Below, piece by piece: positions 18,471 to 26,934 of a stretch of 64,000 nucleotides of DNA. The first letter of the stretch is position 1. Every line of letters begins with the position of its first letter. The position numbers and the translations under genes are program-made. Source of the DNA: Bacteroidota bacterium. GTDB lineage: Bacteria > Bacteroidota > Bacteroidia > Chitinophagales > Saprospiraceae. The stretch is taken from the NCBI GenBank assembly GCA_030147525.1, contig JASBVF010000002.1, positions 1 through 64,000 of the forward strand. Direction: 5' to 3'. The notes under the pieces were generated by a model. It was not told the origin of the DNA. It saw only the letters and a list, made by a program, of their open reading frames with translations, and made no database searches.

Positions 18471-18499
18471 TCAGGCGGCAACTTGAAGTTGCCGCCTGA
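18471..18499. repeat. 29-bp perfect palindrome between araD and araA
   Basis: Two 14-bp arms (TCAGGCGGCAACTT and its complement) surround a single G. It has the same CTTGAAG centre and GGCGGC stem as the palindrome inside the first gene at 2045-2079. Confidence 0.88.
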
Positions 18500-18525
18500 C
18501 TGGGCTGCACAACAAAACGATTTTA

Positions 18526-20034
18526 ATGAAAAAATTAAACAACAAAGAAATCTGGTTCATCACGGGAAGCCAGCACTTGTACGGACCGGAGGTGTTGAAA
18601 CAAGTGGCGCAGCACTCCGAAACCATCGTGAACGGACTGAACCAGGACGCTCCGCTTTTAGTAGGATTTAAGTACAAGGATGTGGTGAAAACCCCTGACG
18701 AAATCCTGCAAACCTGCATTGCGGCGAACGCCGACCCGAACTGCATCGGCGTGGTAGTCTGGATGCACACGTTTTCACCCGCCAAAATGTGGATTCGGGG
18801 ACTGTCCAATTTGCGCAAGCCGCTCTGCCACCTGCACACGCAGTTCAATGCAGAAATCCCGTGGGAAAGCATCGACATGGACTTCATGAACCTCAACCAG
18901 GCGGCGCACGGCGACCGGGAGTTCGGCCACATCATGTCGAGGATGCGGAAAAAGCGCAAAATCGTGGTGGGCCACTGGCAAAGCCCGTCCGTGCAGCAAA
19001 AACTGGCTGTTTGGTCGAGGGTAGCGATGGGCTGGCACGAGTTGCAGACCATGAAAGTCGCCCGCATCGGCGACAATATGCGGGAGGTGGCCGTGACCGA
19101 GGGCGACAAGGTGGAGGCGCAACTTCGCTTCGGCTTTTCGGTGAATGGCTACGACACGACCGACGTGCTGCGCTACCTGCCGGGCGAATCGGCCAGCGAG
19201 GTGAGCGCATTGCTGGACGTTTATGAAAATGAATACAACCTGACGGATTCGCTGAAAAAAGGCGGCAAAAGCAGGGCTTCGCTCGTGGAAGCGGCCCGAA
19301 TCGAGCTGGCGTTGAAGGCTTTTTTGGAAAACGGCGGCTTCGGCGCTTTTACCGATACTTTCGAGAATTTGGGCGAGTTCAGGCAGTTGCCGGGTATCGC
19401 TTCGCAACGCCTGATGGCCGACGGCTACGGCTTCGGGGCAGAGGGCGACTGGAAAACGGCGGCCTTGTTGCGGAGCATGAAAACAATGGCGCAAGGACTG
19501 GACGGCGGCACCTCGTTCATGGAGGATTACACCTACCATTTCACCCCGGAAAAATCATACGTACTGGGGTCGCACATGCTCGAAATCTGCCCAAGCATTG
19601 CATCGCACAAACCTTCCTGCGAGATTCACCCGCTGGGCATCGGCGGCAAGGCTGACCCGGTTCGCCTCGTTTTTAACAGTAAAACCGGCCCGGCGCTGAA
19701 TGCCTCGCTGGTGGACATGGGCAACCGTTTCCGTTTGATAATCAACGAAGTGGAAGCCGTTGCACCGCAGGCGGATTTGCCGAAACTGCCCGTCGCACGG
19801 GTGCTTTGGGACGCCAAACCGAACCTGGAAACCGCCGCCACTGCGTGGATTTTGGCAGGCGGGGCGCACCACACCGTTTACACCCAAGCCCTCACAACGG
19901 AGTACATGGAGGATTTCGCCGACATGGCGGGCATCGAAATCGTCGTCATCGACGAGGGAACGAACATCCGGGATTTTAAAAACCAGCTCAATGCGAATGA
20001 GGTGTATTATCACCTGTTTGAACTGCGGTGTTGA
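18526..20034 (+). CDS. araA: L-arabinose isomerase
   Basis: Converts L-arabinose to L-ribulose, the first cytoplasmic step, using a divalent metal. The N-terminus [17 protein letters not shown] and the blocks [24 protein letters not shown] and [17 protein letters not shown] are diagnostic, and 502 residues is the normal length. Metal ligands fall in the segments around [12 protein letters not shown] and MLEICPSIA. Its stop codon abuts a hairpin repeat. Confidence 0.96.
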   Translation: MKKLNNKEIWFITGSQHLYGPEVLKQVAQHSETIVNGLNQDAPLLVGFKYKDVVKTPDEILQTCIAANADPNCIGVVVWMHTFSPAKMWIRGLSNLRKPLCHLHTQFNAEIPWESIDMDFMNLNQAAHGDREFGHIMSRMRKKRKIVVGHWQSPSVQQKLAVWSRVAMGWHELQTMKVARIGDNMREVAVTEGDKVEAQLRFGFSVNGYDTTDVLRYLPGESASEVSALLDVYENEYNLTDSLKKGGKSRASLVEAARIELALKAFLENGGFGAFTDTFENLGEFRQLPGIASQRLMADGYGFGAEGDWKTAALLRSMKTMAQGLDGGTSFMEDYTYHFTPEKSYVLGSHMLEICPSIASHKPSCEIHPLGIGGKADPVRLVFNSKTGPALNASLVDMGNRFRLIINEVEAVAPQADLPKLPVARVLWDAKPNLETAATAWILAGGAHHTVYTQALTTEYMEDFADMAGIEIVVIDEGTNIRDFKNQLNANEVYYHLFELRC

Positions 20035-20123
20035 TGAGGGTTGATAAGGGTTGATAAGGGTTGATTGCTCGTAGGAAGCAGACCCTTATCAACCTCATCA
20101 ACCTTTATCAACCCTTATCAACC
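20030..20123. repeat. short-tandem-repeat hairpin between araA and galM
   Basis: Same design and same loop motifs (GATTGCTCG, GCAGACCC) as the repeat after araB: GGTTGATAAGG-like units, then the complement. The araA TGA is part of the first unit. Confidence 0.85.
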
Positions 20124-20131
20124 ATCATAAA

Positions 20132-21304
20132 ATGAACCACTCAACTTTCAAGCAACTCACCCTCGCCCTCGTGGCGGCCATTTCCATTTTTATGGTGCAA
20201 TGCAAAAACGAAAAGCCGCCTGCGGAGAATGAAACGCCGCCTGCGCCTGCCGCTACCATTTCAAAAGCGGCCTACGGCACAACGCCCGACGGGCAGGCTG
20301 TGGACAAGTTTACCATGAAAAACAAGCAGGGAATGCAGGTGGACGTGATTACCTACGGCGGCATCATCACCTCTTGGACGGCACCGGACAAGGCGGGTAA
20401 CTACGCCAACGTGGTGCTCGGTTATGACAGCCTGGCGCAGTACCTCCGGGCCACCCCGTACTTCGGGGCGATTATCGGGCGCTACGGCAACCGCATTGCC
20501 AAGGGCAAATTCAGCCTCGACGGTAAGGAATACAAACTGGAAACCAACGACGGTCCGAACACCCTGCACGGCGGCGTGAAGGGCTTCGACAAAGTCGTTT
20601 GGACGGCCAGTGAGCAGCCGGTGGACAACGGCGCTGCGCTGAAACTGACCTACGTGAGCAAGGATGGCGAGGGCGGCTACCCCGGCACCTTGACCAGCAC
20701 CGTGGTCTATCATTTGACCGACGACAATGCGCTGGAAGTGAGCTACGAGGCGACCACCGACAAGAAAACCATCGTCAACCTGACGCAGCACAGCTATTTC
20801 AACCTGTCCGGTGATTTCACCAAAAACATCCTCGACCACGAGCTGACGATTGATGCGGACAAGTTTCTGCCGGTGGATGCCACGCTGATTCCGACGGGAG
20901 AATTGAAGCCGGTGGAAAATACGCCCTTCGATTTCCGCCAACCCAAAACGATTGGACGGGACATCGAACAGAAGGACGACCAACTGACCAAGGGCAAGGG
21001 CTACGACCATTGCTGGGCGCTGAACGGGCAGGGTTTCCGCAAGGTCTCCACGGCCTACCACGCCGGCACGGGCCGCCTGTTGGAGATTTCCACCGACGAG
21101 CCGGGCATCCAGTTTTACTGCGGCAACTTCCTCGACGGTACTTTGCCGATGCCGGGCGGCGGCACCTATGCCCACCGCACAGGTTTTTGCCTCGAAACGC
21201 AGCACTACCCCGATTCGCCGAACCAAAGTTCATTTCCAACAACTACATTAGCCCCCGGCGAGAAATACGCCACGAAAACCACTTTTAAATTTTCAACGAA
21301 GTAA
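20132..21304 (+). CDS. galM: aldose 1-epimerase lipoprotein
   Basis: Interconverts alpha and beta anomers of aldoses (mutarotation), here probably arabinose before uptake. A lipoprotein signal ends MVQC, unlike the classical cytoplasmic GalM, so it likely works in the periplasm or on the outer membrane. The galactose mutarotase fold is shown by the blocks VITYGGIITSW, YFGAIIGRYGNRIAKG, LHGGVKGFDK, VNLTQHSYFNL (catalytic His) and GIQFYCGNFLDGT, with the C-terminal catalytic Glu in GFCLETQHYPDSPN. Confidence 0.93.
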   Translation: MNHSTFKQLTLALVAAISIFMVQCKNEKPPAENETPPAPAATISKAAYGTTPDGQAVDKFTMKNKQGMQVDVITYGGIITSWTAPDKAGNYANVVLGYDSLAQYLRATPYFGAIIGRYGNRIAKGKFSLDGKEYKLETNDGPNTLHGGVKGFDKVVWTASEQPVDNGAALKLTYVSKDGEGGYPGTLTSTVVYHLTDDNALEVSYEATTDKKTIVNLTQHSYFNLSGDFTKNILDHELTIDADKFLPVDATLIPTGELKPVENTPFDFRQPKTIGRDIEQKDDQLTKGKGYDHCWALNGQGFRKVSTAYHAGTGRLLEISTDEPGIQFYCGNFLDGTLPMPGGGTYAHRTGFCLETQHYPDSPNQSSFPTTTLAPGEKYATKTTFKFSTK

Positions 21305-21306
21305 GT

Positions 21307-21422
21307 AGTTGTTTGAAATTGTTTGATGAGTTTGATATTGTTTGATTTGAAACAGCGGCTTGATTATCAGCTTTCTAAGCAATTTCAAACAACTCAAACT
21401 ATTTCAAACAACTCAAACAACT
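21307..21422. repeat. short-tandem-repeat hairpin between galM and the symporter
   Basis: TTGTTTGAAATTGTTTGATG-like units at 21307-21351 are answered by CAAACAACTCAAAC-like units at 21381-21422. The architecture is the same as the two GGTTGAT hairpins, but the unit sequence differs. Confidence 0.8.
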
Positions 21423-21439
21423 AAAACCAACTTTAACCT

Positions 21440-23194
21440 ATGTCTGTATTAGCGACCATCGATTGGGTAGTCATTGCCCTGTACTTTGCCATCATCCTGG
21501 GCATAGCCTGGTGGGTTATCCGCCAAAAAAATGACACTTCCGACGATTACTTCCTGGCCGGGCGCAACCTCGGCTGGTTCGTAATCGGTGCATCCATTTT
21601 TGCTTCCAATATCGGTTCCGAGCACATTGTCGGCCTGGCTGGCTCCGGCGCAACGGACGGTGTGGCCATGGCCCACTACGAGCTGCACGCCTGGTGTTTG
21701 CTGGTGTTGGGCTGGATTTTGGCGCCATTCTACATGCGCTCCAAAATCTACACGATGCCGGAGTTTTTGGAAAAAAGATTCTCGCCCACTTCCCGTTGGG
21801 TGCTGTCGGTCATCTCGCTGGTGGCATACGTGCTCACGAAGGTGGCAGTCGGCATTTTTGCGGGTGGTATCGTCTTCGGCGTATTGCTGCCGGAGGTCAA
21901 TTTCATGGGTCTGAACAGCTTTTGGATTGGTTCCATCCTGATGATTGTGCTGACGGGGATTTATACCATCCTTGGCGGCCTTCGGGCGGTTGCTTACACG
22001 GAAGCCATCCAAACGGTTATCCTGATTCTCGGCTCGTTGCTGGTGACCGTTTACGGCCTCGACGCCTTGGGCGGCTGGGACGAACTGAAGCGGATTGCCG
22101 GTTCTGAAATGTTCAACCTGTGGAAACCGCTCGTGCCTGCTGGCATGGAAGGCACCTGGGCGCCGGTGAAAACCGATACGCAGATTGCCTGGTATTTCAA
22201 CGGCAATTACCCGTGGCTGGGCATGTTGTTCTGTGCCCCCATCATCGGCCTTTGGTACTGGTGTACCGACCAGTACATCGTGCAGCGGATGCTGGGCGCC
22301 GCCAACCTGACGGAAGCCCGCCGGGGTACGATTGCGGCGGCGTTTTTCAAACTGCTGCCCGTTTTCATTTTTATCATTCCCGGCGTCATCTGTTTTGCGC
22401 TCGCCGCAAGCGGTAAAATGCCCGAACTGGCAGGCGCCCTGCTCGATGCCGACGGCAACATCATCAATGCCAATGCGCAGCAGGTGTTCCCGCTGCTGGT
22501 GTCGAAAGTGCTGCCCGCAGGTATCCGGGGCATCGTGGTGGCGGGTCTCTTGGCAGCGCTGATGAGTTCGCTGGCCGGTGTGTTCAATGCCTCCTCTACC
22601 CTCTTCACGATGGATTTGTATTCAAAATTCCGCCCGAATGCCTCCGAGGCGCAGCTGGTGCGCATGGGCCGCATCGCCACGGGTGTGATGGTGGTAATCG
22701 GTCTCGCCTGGATTCCGGTGATTCAGGGCAGCCGTGGCTTGTACGACTATCTGCAAAGTGTGCAGGGATACCTGGCGCCGCCGATTTTCGTGGTGTTTTT
22801 CTTCGGCATTTTCAACAAACGCCTGAACGCCAAAGGGGCACTGGCCACGCTGTTGGTCGGCTTTGCACTGGGGCTTTTCCGCCTCGCCATCGATACGCCC
22901 GTGATGCTGACCGAAGGATTTTCCTATCCCGAAGGCTCGTTTTTCTGGGTCATCAACAACATGTTTTTCCAGTACTACAGCCTGCTGATATTCATCGTGT
23001 GCGCCATCGTGATGGTGGCCGTGAGTTACACGTCTCCAGCGCCAGCTTTGGAAAAAATCCAGGGCCTGACCATTGGCACCGTCTCCGCTGAACAAAAAGC
23101 AGAGACGAAGGCTACCTACCGCACGGTTGACATCGTCGTTTCAGTGCTGGTAGTGATGCTGATTTTGGCAGCTTACCTGTATTTCCAGGGGTAA
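21440..23194 (+). CDS. sodium:solute symporter (SSS/SGLT family), probable arabinose importer
   Basis: Inner-membrane Na+-coupled sugar transporter, 584 residues, with about 14 hydrophobic helices. SSS landmarks include DDYFLAGRNLGWFVIGASIFASNIGSEH (written here only by position, about residues 33-60), ILGGLRAVAYTEAIQ (about 182) and the GLLAALMSSLAGVFNASSTL-type Na-site helix (about 370-390). It sits directly after araBDA and galM, so arabinose, or a related aldose, is the likely substrate (inference). A palindromic terminator-like structure follows. Confidence 0.9.
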   Translation: MSVLATIDWVVIALYFAIILGIAWWVIRQKNDTSDDYFLAGRNLGWFVIGASIFASNIGSEHIVGLAGSGATDGVAMAHYELHAWCLLVLGWILAPFYMRSKIYTMPEFLEKRFSPTSRWVLSVISLVAYVLTKVAVGIFAGGIVFGVLLPEVNFMGLNSFWIGSILMIVLTGIYTILGGLRAVAYTEAIQTVILILGSLLVTVYGLDALGGWDELKRIAGSEMFNLWKPLVPAGMEGTWAPVKTDTQIAWYFNGNYPWLGMLFCAPIIGLWYWCTDQYIVQRMLGAANLTEARRGTIAAAFFKLLPVFIFIIPGVICFALAASGKMPELAGALLDADGNIINANAQQVFPLLVSKVLPAGIRGIVVAGLLAALMSSLAGVFNASSTLFTMDLYSKFRPNASEAQLVRMGRIATGVMVVIGLAWIPVIQGSRGLYDYLQSVQGYLAPPIFVVFFFGIFNKRLNAKGALATLLVGFALGLFRLAIDTPVMLTEGFSYPEGSFFWVINNMFFQYYSLLIFIVCAIVMVAVSYTSPAPALEKIQGLTIGTVSAEQKAETKATYRTVDIVVSVLVVMLILAAYLYFQG

Positions 23195-23224
23195 AGATGT
23201 TTTTATTCGATTTGCAATAATCAA

Positions 23225-23264
23225 AAACCTGTTAGCGCTTGAAGCGCTAACAGGTTTGTATTTT
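23225..23264. terminator. 33-bp palindrome with trailing T-run after the symporter
   Basis: Perfect 16-bp arms AAACCTGTTAGCGCTT and its complement flank one G (23225-23257), followed by GTATTTTTTT. It can serve as an intrinsic terminator for the arabinose operon. The CTTGAAG centre also links it to the palindrome family at 2045-2079 and 18471-18499. Confidence 0.7.
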
Positions 23265-23279
23265 TTTAAACAACACAGC

Positions 23280-23924
23280 ATGCTCAAAGGAATCATATTC
23301 GACATGGACGGCACGATGGTGGACAACATGATGGTGCACCACCGGGCCTGGCAACGGAAACTGGCCGAGCTTGGCCTACCCATGTCCCTCGAAGAAATCA
23401 AGGAAAAAGTACATGGCATCAACGAGGAAATCCTCGAAAGGCTCTTCGGCGAGCGCTTCACGCCGGAGGAACGCCGCCGTATTTCATGGGAAAAAGAGGC
23501 TGCCTACCGTGAAATTTTCCTGCCCGATTTGAAGCTCGTGCGTGGCCTGCCTGTTTTTTTGGAAAAAATAAAAGCTGCCGGAATTCCGATGGCCGTGGGC
23601 ACTGCCGCCCCGACGGAGAACGTGGACTTTGTGGTCGACAACTTAAACCTGCGCCCCTATTTTACCGGCATTTTTGATGCAAAAAGCGTAACGAAAGGCA
23701 AGCCCGACCCCGAAATTTTTGAAGTGGCCGCTGCCGCAATGGGCCTGTCCGCCAGCGAGTGCCTCATTTTCGAGGACAGCGTGACGGGGGCGGAAGCCGC
23801 ACGGAGGGCCAAGGCCCGTTCAGTCATCGTCACCACGACCCACGCACGGGAAGAATTCGAGCATTTTGAAAATATCGTCCGGTTCATCGAGGATTTCGAG
23901 GGGCTGGGGTTGGATTTTTATTGA
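23280..23924 (+). CDS. HAD-superfamily hydrolase, beta-phosphoglucomutase-like
   Basis: Cytoplasmic sugar-phosphate phosphatase or mutase. ATG at 23280 is chosen because motif I follows at once (FDMDGTMVDN; nucleophile Asp8 and acid/base Asp10). The alpha-helical cap of subclass IA covers about residues 16-80. Motif II is VGTAAPTEN, motif III Lys is in KSVTKGKPDPEIF, and motif IV is FEDSVTGAEAA. The gene may clear or interconvert sugar phosphates produced by pentose catabolism (inference from position). Confidence 0.88.
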   Translation: MLKGIIFDMDGTMVDNMMVHHRAWQRKLAELGLPMSLEEIKEKVHGINEEILERLFGERFTPEERRRISWEKEAAYREIFLPDLKLVRGLPVFLEKIKAAGIPMAVGTAAPTENVDFVVDNLNLRPYFTGIFDAKSVTKGKPDPEIFEVAAAAMGLSASECLIFEDSVTGAEAARRAKARSVIVTTTHAREEFEHFENIVRFIEDFEGLGLDFY

Positions 23925-24017
23925 AAATAAGATATTAATTAAACGCTTGACATTCAAAGCGATAGCCGCAATTTCCAATTTCAATTAATTTCTTAATTTC
24001 AATCAACAACTTTCCAC

Positions 24018-25574
24018 TTACTTCCGGTACTCTCCATCCTCCAACCGCCAGATCTTCAATGGATTGCCGTCATGAAGTGCTTCCGGCAGCAGCTCTCCGG
24101 GAAACCCCTGAAAGGCCACCGGCCGCACGAACCGGCGGATGGCTGCCGTGCCGACCGAGGTAAAACGGCTGTCAGTCGTTGCGGGGAAGGGACCGCCGTG
24201 CTGCATGGCGTTGCAGACTTCCACGCCCGTCGGTACGGAATTGAGAATGAGGCGGCCGGCAATATTTTGCAGATCATTCAACAGGACCCGGTAAAGCGGA
24301 AGCTGATGCTCTTCGCTGAAAACCGTGGCGGTGAGCTGGCCTTGCAGGGTGTTTGCAACTTTCAATAAATCGTCAGTTCCTGAGTATGTTACGAGCAAAG
24401 TGAACGGTCCGAATACCTCCTCCTGCATGTGCGGATTTTTCAAAAAAGCTTCCAGGTCAGTGATGCCGACGGAAGGCCGGATGTTTGGCGCATCCTGCAA
24501 TTCTCCTTCGTAAACAATCGAAATTTCATGCTCATGTTTCACCTGGTGCAGCGAACGCAGGTAGCTTTCAAAAATCCGGTGGTTGAGCATGCACTGCGGC
24601 TGCACATGCGACATGGCTTCGGCCAGCGTTTTTGCAAAATCTTTCACCCCGGCCTCTGGCACGAATACCAGTCCGGGGTTGGTACAAAACTGCCCGGCAC
24701 CCAGTGAAACAGAGGCTGCAATTTGCTTTGCAATGCTTTCCGACTTCGATTCCAGCGAATTTGGCATGATGAAAATCGGGTTCACACTGCCCATTTCAGC
24801 AAAAACCGGAATGGGAACAGGCCGCTTGTTTGCCAGATCGAACAGCGCCTTGCCGCCCCGGAAGGAGCCCGTGAAGGCGACTGCCGTCGTGACCGGATGT
24901 TTCACCAAGGCCTGTCCCACCTCGTAATCTCCGTTGAGCGAGGAAAAAACACCGTCGGGCATGACGGTGCGCTTGGCTGCTTTCTGAATGGCCAGCGAAA
25001 CGAGTTCGTTGGTGGCCGGATGCGCCTCATGCGATTTCACCACCACCGGACAGCCGGCAGCCAGCGCAGCGGCCGTATCGCCACCCGCTGTGGAGAAGGC
25101 CAGCGGAAAATTACTTGCCGTGAACACCACAACCGGCCCCGTCGGGACGAGCATTTTCCGGATGTCAGGCTTGGGCAGCGGTTGGCGGTTCGGGTCAGCC
25201 CGGTCGATGACGGCTTCCACCCAGGAGCCTTCTTCGACGTAGCTGGCGAAAAGGCGGAGTTGGCTACAGGTGCGGCCCCGCTCGCCAATAATTCGGCCTT
25301 CGGGCAGGCCGCTTTCGTTCATGGCGGTTTCGATCAGCGTTTCGCCGAGGGCTTCAATTTCATCGGCAATGGCCCGAAGAAAAATGGCTTTGTGCTCACC
25401 GGTGAAGTTGCGGTAAAGTTGAAATGCTTCGCTGGCTTTTTGCATCGCTGCATCGATTTCTGATTGGGTGGCAGGGTGAAAACCTGCGCTTGTTCCCGAT
25501 GCGGTGACGCCCTGGAAAGTGGATTCGCTTTTTTTTGAGGTTATAAAACCGATGATGTTTGCTCCGGTTGTCAT
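24018..25574 (-). CDS. alpha-ketoglutarate semialdehyde dehydrogenase (2,5-dioxovalerate dehydrogenase type)
   Basis: NAD(P)+-dependent aldehyde dehydrogenase expected to oxidise 2,5-dioxopentanoate to alpha-ketoglutarate. ALDH landmarks are Asn155 in TASNFPLAF, the nucleotide-binding KSHEAHP, the general base Glu260 in FAEMGSVNP and nucleophile Cys297 in GAGQFCTNPGL. The FAEMGSVNP/GQFCTNPG combination is typical of the KGSADH subgroup with FAEM rather than the LELGG of general ALDHs. It lies downstream of the DapA-like gene on the same strand, so the two may form a two-gene operon. Confidence 0.88.
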   Translation of the reverse strand: MTTGANIIGFITSKKSESTFQGVTASGTSAGFHPATQSEIDAAMQKASEAFQLYRNFTGEHKAIFLRAIADEIEALGETLIETAMNESGLPEGRIIGERGRTCSQLRLFASYVEEGSWVEAVIDRADPNRQPLPKPDIRKMLVPTGPVVVFTASNFPLAFSTAGGDTAAALAAGCPVVVKSHEAHPATNELVSLAIQKAAKRTVMPDGVFSSLNGDYEVGQALVKHPVTTAVAFTGSFRGGKALFDLANKRPVPIPVFAEMGSVNPIFIMPNSLESKSESIAKQIAASVSLGAGQFCTNPGLVFVPEAGVKDFAKTLAEAMSHVQPQCMLNHRIFESYLRSLHQVKHEHEISIVYEGELQDAPNIRPSVGITDLEAFLKNPHMQEEVFGPFTLLVTYSGTDDLLKVANTLQGQLTATVFSEEHQLPLYRVLLNDLQNIAGRLILNSVPTGVEVCNAMQHGGPFPATTDSRFTSVGTAAIRRFVRPVAFQGFPGELLPEALHDGNPLKIWRLEDGEYRK

Positions 25575-25580
25575 TATAGA

Positions 25581-25617
25581 ATGAGTGAATGATTAAATGA
25601 GTGAATGAGTGAATCAG
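25581..25617. repeat. GAGTGAAT direct repeats after the DapA-like gene
   Basis: Three or four GAGTGAAT/ATGATTAA units lie in the gap between the dehydrogenase start and the DapA-like stop. The same unit, in the same orientation, lies at the other end of the DapA-like gene. Confidence 0.7.
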
Positions 25618-25620
25618 GCG

Positions 25621-26538
25621 TCAAAGCTTCAGGTAATCCGGCAGTTTGGGCCGGTTTTTCAGGCCTTCTTCGAGGATGGCGACGACCCGCTTGCGCTCCT
25701 TGCCTTCGAGTGGTTTGCGGGGCAGGCGCACGTGTTCGGTGCCGATGCCGGTCATCGATTCGGCCAATTTAATATTTTGAACCAACTGCGGGCTGATGTC
25801 GAGTTCCAAAATGGGCAGGAACCAGCGGTAAATTTTCAGTGCTTCCTCAATTTTCCCTGCTTTCACGAGGCGGTAAATAGCCACCGTCTCCGCCGGGAAA
25901 GCGTCCACAAGGCCGGCAACCCAGCCATGAGCGCCCATCAGCAGTTCTTCCATGGCGAGGGTATCCACGCCGCAGAGAATTTTCAGGCGATCCTGACCGA
26001 AGCGGTTGACGAGGCGGGTGACGTTGGAGATGTCACGGGTACTTTCCTTGATGGCCTGGATGTTCTTGAGTTCGAGTAATTCCTCCATCATGTCTAGGGT
26101 GACTTCGATTTTGTAATCCACCGGATTGTTGTAGATCATGATGGGCAGACTGGTGGACTTGGCAATGTCTTTGAAATAATCGACCACCTCCTGATCGGTG
26201 GCCCGGTACTGCATGGGCGGCAGCACCATCAGCCCGTCGGCGCCTCTGGCTTCGGCATCCTGGGCAACCTGAATGGCAGTTTTGGTCGTGCGCTCGGCAA
26301 TGTTGACAATGACAGGAATTTTGCCTTTTGTCAGGGTACGTGAAGCTTTCAGCAGCTTCAATTTTTCTTTGTGGGAAAGCGTACTTGCCTCACCGAGTGA
26401 GCCACCGATGATGAGTCCGTCCACGCCGGCTTTGATCTGAGCCTTGACGTTTTTAGCAAACATGTCGAGGTCAAGTTTGCCGCTTTTTTTGAATTTGGTT
26501 GTGAGCGCCGGATAGACGCCTTGCCATTTTACTTTCAT
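25621..26538 (-). CDS. DapA/NAL-family lyase or deaminase, probable 2-keto-3-deoxy acid or pyrroline-hydroxycarboxylate enzyme
   Basis: TIM-barrel class I aldolase of the dihydrodipicolinate synthase/N-acetylneuraminate lyase family. The Schiff-base lysine is Lys164 (AIKESTRD) and the catalytic tyrosine Tyr136 (MIYNNP). The substrate-binding loop is GGSLGEAST instead of the GTTGE of true DapA, so lysine synthesis is unlikely. Next to KGSADH, the best candidates are L-2-keto-3-deoxyarabonate dehydratase (oxidative pentose route) or 1-pyrroline-4-hydroxy-2-carboxylate deaminase (hydroxyproline route). No hydroxyproline epimerase, D-Hyp oxidase or pentonate dehydratase lies in the window to decide. 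Confidence 0.85.
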   Translation of the reverse strand: MKVKWQGVYPALTTKFKKSGKLDLDMFAKNVKAQIKAGVDGLIIGGSLGEASTLSHKEKLKLLKASRTLTKGKIPVIVNIAERTTKTAIQVAQDAEARGADGLMVLPPMQYRATDQEVVDYFKDIAKSTSLPIMIYNNPVDYKIEVTLDMMEELLELKNIQAIKESTRDISNVTRLVNRFGQDRLKILCGVDTLAMEELLMGAHGWVAGLVDAFPAETVAIYRLVKAGKIEEALKIYRWFLPILELDISPQLVQNIKLAESMTGIGTEHVRLPRKPLEGKERKRVVAILEEGLKNRPKLPDYLKL

Positions 26539-26542
26539 GTCA

Positions 26543-26570
26543 ATGAGTGAATGAGTGAATGAGTGAATGA
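26543..26570. repeat. GAGTGAAT direct repeats before the DapA-like gene
   Basis: Three tandem ATGAGTGA-type units match those on the other side of the gene. The rest of the 26571-26934 gap holds the promoter region and a long leader of the TonB receptor gene, and no ORF. Confidence 0.7.
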
Positions 26571-26708
26571 TGGCAAATTTAGAAGCGCTATCGTTAAAAC
26601 CTGCATTTCACGGTAAAGAAAGTCTGTAAGCAATGGCAATTATCGGATTCGAAGGCATTTTTACCGTTTTGTTAAAATAGAGAAAATCGGCCTGTTCATT
26701 GAAAAATG

Positions 26709-26739
26709 TTGATATGTCTCTGATTGATCTTCACCTTTG
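26709..26739 (+). promoter_or_regulatory. candidate promoter of the TonB receptor gene
   Basis: TTG at 26709-26711 and CACCTTTG at 26732-26739 are 20 nt apart. They resemble the Bacteroidota -33 TTG / -7 TAnnTTTG promoter with one mismatch. A leader of about 190 nt would follow. Confidence 0.45.
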
Positions 26740-26934
26740 CGGCACAAAACGAAATGGCCACCCGGAGCCCGATTCAAACTACCAAATCCGGGAATTTCTA
26801 AACAAAAAGCTGGAAAAAACCTTTTAAGCACGTCTGTTTAAAATCCTGGGAGAAATTGAGCCTGTTTGACCAAACGACCGGCACACGAAATTTCTCCGAC
26901 CTCTCAACACATGCATTTGTAAAACCCGATTGAA

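Noticed and set aside
25621-26538. True dihydrodipicolinate synthase (dapA)
   Set aside because: The substrate loop is GGSLGEAST rather than GTTGE, and the neighbour is an alpha-ketoglutarate semialdehyde dehydrogenase, so lysine synthesis is unlikely.
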